Positions 16,276 through 24,469 of a stretch of 34,934 bases of DNA are shown here, one piece after another (the stretch's first letter is position 1; every line of letters begins with the position of its first letter). Under the pieces are notes generated by a model that saw nothing but the letters and a program-made list of their open reading frames with translations, made no database searches and was not told the DNA's origin. This DNA is from Hyphomicrobium sp. (lineage in GTDB: Bacteria > Pseudomonadota > Alphaproteobacteria > Rhizobiales > Hyphomicrobiaceae). The position numbers and the translations under genes were made by a program. The stretch covers positions 1-34,934 of the forward strand of contig JALOTA010000030.1 in the NCBI GenBank assembly GCA_025458125.1, read 5' to 3'.

Positions 16276-16683
16276 GTGAGCCGTGACTATCTTTACGAAG
16301 CAACGACCCACGGCGTTCGCATCCGGGTTCGCCCCGAATATCAGCCTGAACAATCTTCGCCGGACGAAGGCTACTATTTCTGGAGCTATACGATCGAGAT
16401 CCAGAACGAGGGCTCGGCTGCCGTGCAACTGAAAACGCGGTTCTGGCGCATCACCGACGGCACGGGCCGGACCGAGGAAGTGCGCGGTCCGGGCGTCATC
16501 GGGCAGACGCCCGTGATCGAGCCCGGTCAATCCTTCACCTACACATCGGGATGTCCGCTGCCGACCCCGTCGGGTATTATGGTTGGAAGCTACCAGATGG
16601 CGGGAGACGGAGGCATGTTGTTCGACGTGACCGTGCCGGCTTTCTCTCTCGATAGTCCGTTCACCGTTAAAAGCGTGAACTGA
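16276..16683 (+). CDS. apaG: ApaG protein
   Basis: ApaG is a small cytoplasmic protein with a fibronectin-III-like beta fold. It is linked to Co2+/Mg2+ homeostasis in older work, and its exact activity is unsettled. The 135-residue product has the family landmarks: SRDYLYEATTHGVRIRV, EDEGYYFWSYTIEIQN-like DEGYYFWSYTIEIQNEG, QLKTRFWRITDGTGR, GEQP-like VIEPGQSFTYTSGCPL, and GSYQMAGDGG. The start is GTG, with AGGA 9 bases before it. The ATG 6 bases upstream is followed at once by a stop and is not a start. argE begins one base after the stop, suggesting coupling. Confidence 0.95.
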   Translation: MSRDYLYEATTHGVRIRVRPEYQPEQSSPDEGYYFWSYTIEIQNEGSAAVQLKTRFWRITDGTGRTEEVRGPGVIGQTPVIEPGQSFTYTSGCPLPTPSGIMVGSYQMAGDGGMLFDVTVPAFSLDSPFTVKSVN

Positions 16684-16684
16684 C

Positions 16685-17845
16685 ATGCATCGACCCGGTG
16701 GTTCCGTGGCCGAAATCCTGGAGCACCTCGTCAGTTTCGACACGACGAGCCACAAGACGAATATTCCGCTTGTTCTCTACGTGGAAGATTATCTGCGCCG
16801 GCACGGTGTCGCCTCGTATCTCGTTCCAACCGACGACGGGCTCAAGGCCTCGCTGTTTGCGACGATCGGGCCCCAGGACGAACGGGGCATCGCGCTTTCA
16901 GGACATACGGATGTCGTCCCCGTCGACGGACAGGCGTGGGACTCCGATCCTTTCCGGCTGACGTTCAGAGACGGGCGCTATTTCGGCCGCGGCACGTCTG
17001 ACATGAAGGGGTTTCTTGCCTGCGTGCTCGGCGCGGTTCCCCGCTTTCGTGCAGCTGCGCTGAAGAAGCCGATCCATATCGTCTTCTCGTATGATGAGGA
17101 AGTCGGCTGCACCGGCGTCCGGCCCATGATCGCGGAAATGGGAACGAAGTTGCCGCTTCCCCGCATCGTGATCGTGGGTGAGCCGACGGGCATGCGCGTG
17201 GTAGACGCCCACAAGGGGCCGGTGCGGTGGCAGGTGGATATTGCCGGGCGCGCGGCTCACTCCAGCATGGCCCACCTCGGGGTCAACGCAATTTCGATCG
17301 CAGGAAAAATTCTCGGCGAGTTGCAGTCGATTGAGCATGATCTGTCGTCGCGCACGCCCGACCGCCGCTTCGAGCCGCCCTATCCGACGTTGCAGGTCAC
17401 GACGATCGAGGGTGGCACCGCGTCGAATATCGTTCCCGTCTCGTGCCGGTTTGGCTTCGAGGTCCGTTCGCTGCCGGGGCTCGACATTGACGGCATCGAA
17501 AGGCGCATCCAGCACTTCATCGAAGCGAAATGCCTGCCTGCCATGCGCGAGCGCGCGCCGGAGTCCGGCATTATCCTAGCTCGGAAAAACACCGTGCCGC
17601 CGTTTGGCAGCGGGGAGGGCTCGGAAGCCGTCGCCCTCGCGTTGGCGCTTGCCGGGCAGAACGAGACATTTGCCGTCTCCTATGCGACAGAGGCCGGCCT
17701 TTTTCAGGACGTGGGGGCGCCTTCCGTCGTCTGCGGACCGGGGGACATCGCTCAAGCCCACACTGCGAACGAATGGATCGCCGCGTCGGAGCTCGAAAAA
17801 TGTTCACAATTCATGGACAAGCTGGCGGCTTGGTGCGCAGCGTGA
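16685..17845 (+). CDS. argE: acetylornithine deacetylase (M20 family)
   Basis: ArgE removes the acetyl group from N-acetyl-L-ornithine in arginine synthesis. The 386 residues have the M20 di-zinc pattern: SGHTDVVPVDG (His74, catalytic Asp76), GRGTSDMKGF (Asp106), SYDEEVGCTG (general base Glu138, ligand Glu139), GEPT (Glu166) and a C-terminal AQAHTANEW (His359). A dimerisation domain lies between (HSSMAHLGVNAISIAGKIL). Length and motifs fit ArgE better than succinyl-diaminopimelate desuccinylase, but the substrate is inferred from family. It is translated straight after apaG. Confidence 0.9.
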   Translation: MHRPGGSVAEILEHLVSFDTTSHKTNIPLVLYVEDYLRRHGVASYLVPTDDGLKASLFATIGPQDERGIALSGHTDVVPVDGQAWDSDPFRLTFRDGRYFGRGTSDMKGFLACVLGAVPRFRAAALKKPIHIVFSYDEEVGCTGVRPMIAEMGTKLPLPRIVIVGEPTGMRVVDAHKGPVRWQVDIAGRAAHSSMAHLGVNAISIAGKILGELQSIEHDLSSRTPDRRFEPPYPTLQVTTIEGGTASNIVPVSCRFGFEVRSLPGLDIDGIERRIQHFIEAKCLPAMRERAPESGIILARKNTVPPFGSGEGSEAVALALALAGQNETFAVSYATEAGLFQDVGAPSVVCGPGDIAQAHTANEWIAASELEKCSQFMDKLAAWCAA

Positions 17846-17893
17846 GGCCACCCGTTAAGGGCCGGGCGCGGGGATGGGTGCGGGGACTTGGTG

Positions 17894-19300
17894 ATGCAGC
17901 GGTGTTCGATCGAATACGAGATCGCCCGCGATCTCAGGGCTCTCAGAACCCTGGCGGAAGCGCCGCCTGAAACCGCAGACGATATCGTTCGCAACCTCTC
18001 GCGTATCTACCACGACGTGCACGAGCGCGATCTTGCCCGCTTTTCGGGTGCGGATCTGTCGAAGCTTGCGCCCCTTGTGATGGACGAGATGTTTCACATC
18101 CGGACTGCCATTCGTGACCAGATCGCCGGATGGCGCGCGCAGGACTTGATGAACCGCGAGGCGCAGCATGCGGTGCGCGATACCCTGAGGCTGCTGCGCT
18201 ATGCCTCCGATATGGCGGGAGAGGTCCACTGGGGTTATGCGGTTGCAACCGAGGGCGACCCGCCGCTGCGTGCCTTCAGCGAGACGTCCTACAATACGTT
18301 CGTGCACCCGTCGTTCGATGCCGGTGAACCGGTCGCCTTTCGCTCAGGCGACGTGCTGCTTGTGCGTGGCACAAAGCACAACAGCGCCGCTATCGCGCGC
18401 ATCGGGGATGTCGACAGCCAGTTCAGCCATGCCGCCATTGTCTATGTCGACGAAGCGGGCTGCAGCTGGGTCGTTGAAGCGCTGATCGAAGATGGTGCCG
18501 TCATCAAGCCGTTGAGGCAGGCGCTGGATCATGGACTGGCGCGGGCGATGGTTTTCCGGCATCCCAGCGAAGCAACGGCGGCGCGCGCCGCTCGGTTGAT
18601 CCATGACTTTGTGAAGTCATCCTTAGATGCCGGCTCGCCCATTCCCTATGACTTCTCGATGCGCCTCGGCCCGTCCAACAAACTGTTCTGCTCGAAACTC
18701 GTTCGGGTCGCTTACCTGGACGCGAGCAACGGGGCGGTCAAGCTGCCGACGTTCCTTACCCGGTTTGTGTCGAATGGACCGTTCTACAAGAGGGTCGGCG
18801 TGACCGCACAGGAGTCCTTCGCACCCGGCGATCTGGAGATCGAACCCAACCTGGATCTCGTTGCAGAATGGCAGGACTATCGCTTCACCGCGCAGGTCCG
18901 GCACCAGGACATGATCATGTCCAAGCTGTTCGAATGGATGGAGGTGCACGGCTGGCGATTTCGAGAAGACTTCAGCGTGCGGCTCATCGCATGGCTTGGG
19001 CGGCTATCGACGCATCTGTCACGCAGCGTGCAGGATCTCGTCGCAGACCTGTTCGCGCGCATTCCACCGCATATGCCGAGAAAAACTATCGCGACAATCG
19101 TCATGCTGCATAAGACCGCGCAACCGCTTCTGGAAGAGATCCAGCATATGGAGCGGGTTCGCATTGCCGCCGAAGGACGGCCGCTGCACCCGCGCGAAGT
19201 GCTGGACTATCTGGAAGACGTGCGCCGCAAGAGTCGCGGACAGGTCGGTTATCTCGTGGCGCCCCGGCGATGGCGACGCGCGGTAGAGAAAAGCGGCTGA
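17894..19300 (+). CDS. YiiX/YebB-like permuted NlpC/P60 (papain-fold) protein with large flanking regions
   Basis: The 468-residue product has a central domain (about 150-290) of the permuted papain-fold group that includes YiiX. RSGDVLLVRG opens it, then SHAAIVYVDE with His179, VVEALIEDG with Glu195, and LFCSKLVRVAY with Cys266 late in the sequence, in the order expected for circular permutation. The helical N-terminal 140 residues and the C-terminal 170 residues (with ERVRIAAEGRPLHPREVL-like polar helices) match nothing I recognise. There is no signal peptide or clear membrane helix. Possible roles are amide or thioester hydrolysis or acyl transfer, unproven. The start is ATG 17894 (GGGGA upstream); TTG and GTG codons just before are alternatives. 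Its stop is 3 bases from convergent selO. Confidence 0.75.
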   Translation: MQRCSIEYEIARDLRALRTLAEAPPETADDIVRNLSRIYHDVHERDLARFSGADLSKLAPLVMDEMFHIRTAIRDQIAGWRAQDLMNREAQHAVRDTLRLLRYASDMAGEVHWGYAVATEGDPPLRAFSETSYNTFVHPSFDAGEPVAFRSGDVLLVRGTKHNSAAIARIGDVDSQFSHAAIVYVDEAGCSWVVEALIEDGAVIKPLRQALDHGLARAMVFRHPSEATAARAARLIHDFVKSSLDAGSPIPYDFSMRLGPSNKLFCSKLVRVAYLDASNGAVKLPTFLTRFVSNGPFYKRVGVTAQESFAPGDLEIEPNLDLVAEWQDYRFTAQVRHQDMIMSKLFEWMEVHGWRFREDFSVRLIAWLGRLSTHLSRSVQDLVADLFARIPPHMPRKTIATIVMLHKTAQPLLEEIQHMERVRIAAEGRPLHPREVLDYLEDVRRKSRGQVGYLVAPRRWRRAVEKSG

Positions 19301-19303
19301 CGC

Positions 19304-20794
19304 TCACGTCCCGCAGAATGTCTGGTGGACCACTTCATCGGGTTTGGGGGGTTCTTTCAAGTCCGCGATACCCGGCCGGTCGTCGAAGGGATTGGCCAAA
19401 TCTTCGACGAGACGGTGGAACTTCGAAAAGTCTTCATTCGAGACGGCGGCCTTGATCGCGGCTTCGATCTGGTGGTTGCGCGGGATGATCACCGGGCTGA
19501 CCGATCGCATGGCAGCGGCAATTTCCGCGGGCGAGCGCGCATCGCTTGCGCGCCTCTGCGTCCAGCGAGGCAACCACGGCTCGAGCGTGGCGGTGTCGCT
19601 GAAAAGCGCGCTGAGTTCGGCCTCTCGGGTCGGGGTTTCCACCACATCTGCGAGTTTTCGGAAGGTCAGGGTGAAATCGGCCTTGCCGGTGGCCATCGCC
19701 GACAGGAACTCCTGGATCAGGGCGGCGTCTTCGGCGCCAGGGTCTCGGATCCCGAGTTTGGCTGCATAGCCGTCCGCAATCGCCGTCTGGAACAATGCGG
19801 GAAACACGTCGATCCGTTCCTGGGCAGCGGCAATGGCCGCCTCCTTCCTGTCGCCCAGTATAGGCAGCAGCGTTTCGGCAAACCGGACGAGGTTCCAGTT
19901 AGCAATGGCCGGTTGGTTCGCGAAAGCGTACCGACCACCGTGATCGATGGATGAGAACACAGTCGAGGGATGATACGTATCCATGAAGGCGCACGGGCCG
20001 AAGTCGATCGTTTCGCCGGACACCGAGGTATTGTCGGTGTTCATCACGCCGTGGATGAACCCGACGAGCATCCACCGGGCAATCAGGTCAGCCTGCCGCG
20101 CAATGACGGCGGAGAGAAGCTCGCGGTATTTCTCAGGGTGGTTGGCGAGTTCGGGATAGTGACGATCGATCGTGTAGTCGGCGAGGGCTCTCACCGCGTC
20201 GGCGTCCTTGCGCGCGGCGAAGTATTGAAACGTGCCGACGCGGATGTGGCTCGCGGCGACGCGGGCCAGGATCGCGCCCGGCAATGGCGTTTCTCTCAGG
20301 ACATAGTCACCGGTGGTGACCGCAGCCAGGGCGCGTGTCGTCGGGATGCCGAATGCCGCGAAAGCTTCGCTGACGATGTATTCGCGCAGCACGGGACCCA
20401 GCGCGGCGCGACCGTCGCCCATGCGGGAGAACGGCGTTCGGCCGGCGCCCTTCAAATGAATATCGCGCCGGACACCGGACCGGTCGACCACTTCTCCGAT
20501 CAGGATGGCGCGGCCGTCGCCCAATTGAGGAACGAAATTGCCGAACTGGTGGCCGGCATACGCCATCGCGATCGGGTCGCTTCCATCCGCGATGCGATTG
20601 CCGGCTAGAACCGCCACGCCATCGGGGGACACCAGGGCCTGCGCATCGATGCCGAGGTGCCGCGCCAGAGGCTCGTTCAGGCGCACGAGCCTGGGGGCCG
20701 CGACGGGGGCCGGCTGCACCCGGGCAAAAAAGCGTTCGGGCAGCCGGGAGTAGCTGTTGTCGAATGCAATATTGAGAACAGGCAAGGCGTCCAT
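19304..20794 (-). CDS. selO: protein adenylyltransferase SelO (YdiU/UPF0061 family)
   Basis: SelO is a pseudokinase-fold enzyme that transfers AMP from ATP onto Ser, Thr or Tyr of proteins, linked to the oxidative-stress response. The 496 residues start with FDNSYSRLPERFFARV. They carry MAYAGHQFGNFVPQLGDGRA, GAGRTPFSRMGDGRAALG, LREYIVSEAFAAFGIPTTRA, HGVMNTDNTS (active-site Asn and Asp) and TIDFGPCAFMD, all signature segments. The C-terminus ends in CGT, keeping the cysteine near the end. This position is selenocysteine in animal SelO and usually cysteine in bacteria. I chose the ATG at 20794 on homology. A GTG 36 bases earlier is not needed. Confidence 0.95.
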   Translation of the reverse strand: MDALPVLNIAFDNSYSRLPERFFARVQPAPVAAPRLVRLNEPLARHLGIDAQALVSPDGVAVLAGNRIADGSDPIAMAYAGHQFGNFVPQLGDGRAILIGEVVDRSGVRRDIHLKGAGRTPFSRMGDGRAALGPVLREYIVSEAFAAFGIPTTRALAAVTTGDYVLRETPLPGAILARVAASHIRVGTFQYFAARKDADAVRALADYTIDRHYPELANHPEKYRELLSAVIARQADLIARWMLVGFIHGVMNTDNTSVSGETIDFGPCAFMDTYHPSTVFSSIDHGGRYAFANQPAIANWNLVRFAETLLPILGDRKEAAIAAAQERIDVFPALFQTAIADGYAAKLGIRDPGAEDAALIQEFLSAMATGKADFTLTFRKLADVVETPTREAELSALFSDTATLEPWLPRWTQRRASDARSPAEIAAAMRSVSPVIIPRNHQIEAAIKAAVSNEDFSKFHRLVEDLANPFDDRPGIADLKEPPKPDEVVHQTFCGT

Positions 20795-20845
20795 GGAACC
20801 TATATGGCCGCTGTCCGGCGCAAGTTCCACCCGTAAACCGACTGA

Positions 20846-21538
20846 TCAGTTCAGGCACCATGCCGCGATATGGGCCGCCGGCACATAAAGCGATGCGAAA
20901 CCGGCCAACGCAATCAGGAGACCGGCAACGATCTGGGCGGTCCGGTTCACGTCGATATTGCGCAGCGACGCCAGGCCGAAACCGGCCGTCAGAACACCGG
21001 GCAGGGTCCCGAGACCGAAACCGGTCATTACCGACAGCCCGCCCCATGCCGATGCCGTCAGCGTGGCCGTGAAGAGCGCGGCGTAGACCATGGGGCAAGG
21101 GTTGAGCCCCCAGACCACACCCAGGCCCAGCGGTGCGGCGGCTGTCCCCTGAATCGGGCGGGTTGCCGTTGCGACGGCCCCGGACAGGCGCGTCATCGCG
21201 GTGTCTAGGAGCGCGAGACGCGGCATCATTCCGGCCATCGCCAGTCCCGTCCACATGAGGACCGCGGCGGCGATGTACTGCAGCACGCGGAAGTTCATCG
21301 TGGTCTCGGGCTTGATGATCATCGAGCCGGCGAGCGACGCCGCGATCCCGAGCGCGGCATAGGTCGCGATACGGCCTGCGTTCAGGAGAACGGCGTGCCA
21401 GAAGCGTCCCCATGCCGTCGCCGGACCGAGCGACAGGAGTGCGCTACAAGAGATAGCGCCACACATGGCACTGCAATGCAGCGTGCTTGCCAGCCCCAGC
21501 ACCAACCCACCCAGGAATGTGACTTCGGTGCCGTCCAT
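20846..21538 (-). CDS. sulfite exporter TauE/SafE-like (DsbD_2) membrane protein of the cbb3 locus
   Basis: The 230-residue membrane protein has about six helices. It shows the motif LHCSAMCGAISC near the N-terminus and GLGVVWGLNPCPMVYAAL in the middle, which are typical of the DsbD_2/TauE-SafE-like proteins found after ccoS in many alphaproteobacteria. The paired cysteine motifs suggest copper or thiol handling in cytochrome oxidase assembly, but this is inferred from family and position. It starts 11 bases after the stop of ccoS, so it is probably in the same operon. I chose the ATG at 21538. A longer frame to 21652 overlaps ccoS. Confidence 0.85.
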   Translation of the reverse strand: MDGTEVTFLGGLVLGLASTLHCSAMCGAISCSALLSLGPATAWGRFWHAVLLNAGRIATYAALGIAASLAGSMIIKPETTMNFRVLQYIAAAVLMWTGLAMAGMMPRLALLDTAMTRLSGAVATATRPIQGTAAAPLGLGVVWGLNPCPMVYAALFTATLTASAWGGLSVMTGFGLGTLPGVLTAGFGLASLRNIDVNRTAQIVAGLLIALAGFASLYVPAAHIAAWCLN

Positions 21539-21549
21539 CGATCTGCCGT

Positions 21550-21720
21550 CTAGTCCTTCTTCTTGCCCGTTTGCGGGCCGGGCGGAGCATCGTCGATGGC
21601 GCGCCAGCCGGCGCCTTCCAGATCCTCGAACTGGCCGTTCTTCAGGGCCCAAAGAAAGGCCCCGAGCCCAAGCAGGCCCAGGAAGAGCGCAGCAGGTATG
21701 AGCCAGGCGAGGGAGGTCAT
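21550..21720 (-). CDS. ccoS: cbb3 oxidase assembly protein CcoS
   Basis: CcoS (FixS) is a single-helix membrane protein needed for correct heme and copper insertion into the cbb3 oxidase. This 56-residue product reads MTSLAWLIPAALFLGLLGLG at the start. It has one membrane helix (about 4-25) and continues into WALKNGQFEDLEGAG, the typical CcoS motif. The tail is hydrophilic and ends in a lysine run. The gene starts 8 bases after the ccoI stop. Confidence 0.92.
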   Translation of the reverse strand: MTSLAWLIPAALFLGLLGLGAFLWALKNGQFEDLEGAGWRAIDDAPPGPQTGKKKD

Positions 21721-21728
21721 CGGCGGGT

Positions 21729-23954
21729 CTAGCCTTGTTTGTTCTGCACGCGGTCGAGTTTCAGCCTGGTGGTTCGCAGGCGCAGGGCGTTGCCGGTCAC
21801 AAGAATGGACGAGGTGGACATGGCGATTGCGGCCAGCAGGGGCGTAACATAGCCCAGAACGGCCATAGGGACGAAGGCGATATTGTAGAGGATCGCGATG
21901 GCGAAGTTCTCGAGCGCCATCCGGTGGGACCGGCGGGCAACCTTTAATGTCTCCACGACAGGACCCAGTTTTTCACCCTGGAAGACCGCATCGGCGGCAT
22001 TCTGTGAAATGTCGGCTGCGGCGGATGGGGACATGGAAGCATGCCCGGCTGCAAGTGCCGGCGCATCGTTCAAGCCATCGCCGACCATCAGCGCGAGACG
22101 GCCCTGCTTCTTCAGGTCAGCGAGCCGGGCCAGCTTTTCTTCCGGTCGAACGCCGCCCTTGTAATCTCTGACGCCCAACGCCGACGCGGCATCCGCGACC
22201 GCGTCGGGACGGTCGCCCGACAGGATTTCAATGTGATAGCCGGCAGCCTTCAACTCAGCGATAGCAGCCGGGGCATCGCTACGCAGCCGGTCCTCGAAAC
22301 GAAAGCCGATCGGCGCACGTCCGGGACGGGCATACCAGAGCGAAGCGGCCTGACGCGGATCCGTCACAGTCACGCCCGCGAAAATCGCGGAGCCGAGGCG
22401 CTCTTCGCCTTCGGCCGTGGCGACCGAAAGTCCAGAACCGGGAATTTCCGTTACACCGGCGCGAGGCTCGAAGCTTATGCCGCGGACCCGGGCTGCGCGA
22501 ACCATGGCCTGCGCGTAGGGATGACGGCTCATGACGGCCAGGGCTGCGGCGCTCGCCAGCACATCGGCGTCTATCGGTTGATCCACGGCGAGAGACGGCT
22601 CGCCGAGCGTCAGCGTTCCGGTCTTGTCGAAGATGATGGTGTCGATCTCAGACAGCCGCTCCAATCCGTCGGCGGCTTTCACAAGCACGCCCAGACCAAA
22701 GAGCCGGCTGATCGCTGCGACCTGAACCGCGGGTACGGCGAGGGCAAGCGCGCAAGGACACGTAATGATCAGAACGGCAATGGCATTGGTCAGCGCGATT
22801 TCCCAGCCGTGGCCGGTCACGAGCCAGCCGATCAAAGTGGAAAGCCCGAGCAGGTGAACGGCCGGGGCGTAAAGTCGGGCTGCACGGTCGGCAAGGCGGA
22901 CGTAGCGGCCGCGGGTCTGTTCCCCGGCGAGCATCAGGCGAGAGAGTTCGGCCAGAAGCGTGTTGTCTTCCGTCGCGGTAGTGGTGACGCGGAGAGGCGC
23001 GGCCGTGTTCAACGTGCCGGCGTGAACCCGATCCCCGCGGGAAACCACCTTTGGCAGCGTTTCCCCGGTGATGAGGCTTTCATCGATCTCGCTCACCCCT
23101 TCGCTGATGATGCCGTCAGCGGCGATTCGTTCGCCTGTGGCGACCAGCATGGTCATGCCGGGATGGAGATTGCGCGAGGGGATCTGGCGGACCGATCCAT
23201 CCTGATCGAGGATTGTTGCCGTCAGAGCCTTCAGGCTCATCAGGTTCTCCGCAGCGCTGCGCGTGCGGGCGCGCATACTCTCGTCAAGCAATCGCCCGAT
23301 GAGCAGGAAAAAGACCAGCATCGTCGCGGCGTCGAAGTAGACCTGATCGGTGCCGCGCATGGTTTGCACGAAACTCATCGCCGTCGCGAGGATGATGCCC
23401 AGCGAAATCGGCACATCCATGTTGAGGCGGCCTGCTTTCAATGCCGCCAGTGCGGACTTGAAGAACGGTTGACCGGCATACGCGATCGCGGGCAGCGCAA
23501 TCAGCGCCGAAATCCAGTGGAACAGGCTCTTCATCGCATCGTCCATGTCGGATGCGTGACCTGACCAGACGGATACGGACAAGAGCATGATATTGGCGGC
23601 GGCGAAGCCGGCCACGCCGACCCGAGGCATCAGTTCGCTGACGCGGGCGGCGTGGACCTCGTCCTGCCCCTCGATGAGAGGAGCCGCGGAAAAGCCGGCC
23701 GCCTTAATGGCGGCAATGACGAGTTCAGGGGAAGTTTCCGACGGATCGAACGTGACTGTTACCCGGCGCGCGCTGAGGTTGGCGCGTGCGTTTGAAACAC
23801 CGGTTGTTTCGGAAAGAGCGGTTTCGATCGTCTTCAGGCATCCCCCGCACATGATCTCGGGGACGGTGAAAACGTGCGTTTCTCGCGCCGGCGCGTCGCC
23901 CGCTGACGGCGCCGGCCCGACTTCGGGAACGCCTGCCTTCAGGGCGCCTTCCAT
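21729..23954 (-). CDS. ccoI: copper-exporting P1B-type ATPase CcoI (FixI)
   Basis: CcoI moves Cu+ into the periplasm for the CuB centre of the cbb3 oxidase. The 741 residues have an N-terminal heavy-metal-associated domain (MCGGC at 35-39). Membrane helices follow, then the actuator region with TGETLP, the transmembrane CPC (399-401), the phosphorylation site DKTGTLTLG (443-451), and HP (SRHPYAQAM) with a hinge region GDGLNDAPAL. All catalytic motifs are intact. The start overlaps the end of ccoH by 16 bases, and ccoS follows after 8 bases. Confidence 0.97.
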   Translation of the reverse strand: MEGALKAGVPEVGPAPSAGDAPARETHVFTVPEIMCGGCLKTIETALSETTGVSNARANLSARRVTVTFDPSETSPELVIAAIKAAGFSAAPLIEGQDEVHAARVSELMPRVGVAGFAAANIMLLSVSVWSGHASDMDDAMKSLFHWISALIALPAIAYAGQPFFKSALAALKAGRLNMDVPISLGIILATAMSFVQTMRGTDQVYFDAATMLVFFLLIGRLLDESMRARTRSAAENLMSLKALTATILDQDGSVRQIPSRNLHPGMTMLVATGERIAADGIISEGVSEIDESLITGETLPKVVSRGDRVHAGTLNTAAPLRVTTTATEDNTLLAELSRLMLAGEQTRGRYVRLADRAARLYAPAVHLLGLSTLIGWLVTGHGWEIALTNAIAVLIITCPCALALAVPAVQVAAISRLFGLGVLVKAADGLERLSEIDTIIFDKTGTLTLGEPSLAVDQPIDADVLASAAALAVMSRHPYAQAMVRAARVRGISFEPRAGVTEIPGSGLSVATAEGEERLGSAIFAGVTVTDPRQAASLWYARPGRAPIGFRFEDRLRSDAPAAIAELKAAGYHIEILSGDRPDAVADAASALGVRDYKGGVRPEEKLARLADLKKQGRLALMVGDGLNDAPALAAGHASMSPSAAADISQNAADAVFQGEKLGPVVETLKVARRSHRMALENFAIAILYNIAFVPMAVLGYVTPLLAAIAMSTSSILVTGNALRLRTTRLKLDRVQNKQG

Positions 23955-24469
23955 AGCCGCACCTTGGACTGGTAGACCAACCGCTCGGACCCACTCTGCG
24001 CCTCACGGGCTTCCATTGCGGCAACCCAGGTGCCGGGCTCGACTTCACCGATTGCAGCCGTGTATTCGCCGGAACCGACCTGGGTCAGTTGCACGGTTCT
24101 ATCTTGTGCATTCGTAGCTGGACGTCCGATCACCGCGGTGATTCTCAAGTTTTCGACGCCGTTGTTATTCTGATCGCGAATGGTGACGCGCAGCTCGCCC
24201 TTTTCGAGGCGGGCATCCTTGGTCCATCTTAGCGACTGCTGGGCACGTTCTTCCGCAATACGCTCGTTGTAGGCCAAGCCCTTGCGATAGGCGTCGTTGG
24301 TCTCAATGCCGCCGAACGTCGAGACGGCTTTGTAGACCAGATAGGCATCGGTAGCGATGATGACTCCGAAGAAACCCAGCATCGTAAAGAGAACGTGGCG
24401 ACCTGTAATCTGCATGCGCGCAACCTTCGGAGGGCTTGGTTCGCCCGAAGCCGATGCGAGTGCTGTCAT
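23939..24469 (-). CDS. ccoH: cbb3 oxidase assembly protein CcoH/FixH
   Basis: CcoH is a single-pass membrane protein that stays bound to the cbb3 oxidase during assembly. The 176-residue protein has one membrane helix (about 26-46: LFTMLGFFGVIIATDAYLVY) and a periplasmic domain starting FGGIETNDAYRKGLAYNERI, the FixH family signature. The ATG overlaps the ccoG stop by 4 bases, and the 3' end overlaps ccoI. This close packing is typical of ccoGHIS. Confidence 0.94.
   Translation of the reverse strand: MTALASASGEPSPPKVARMQITGRHVLFTMLGFFGVIIATDAYLVYKAVSTFGGIETNDAYRKGLAYNERIAEERAQQSLRWTKDARLEKGELRVTIRDQNNNGVENLRITAVIGRPATNAQDRTVQLTQVGSGEYTAAIGEVEPGTWVAAMEAREAQSGSERLVYQSKVRLWKAP

Noticed and set aside
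20307-21413. 368-codon open frame on the minus strand
   Set aside because: It overlaps selO and the DsbD_2 gene in another frame and is very rich in Arg, as expected for an out-of-frame reading of GC-rich DNA.
22041-23564. 507-codon open frame on the plus strand
   Set aside because: It is antisense to ccoI, with no family motif or ribosome site. The ccoI frame has all P-type ATPase motifs.
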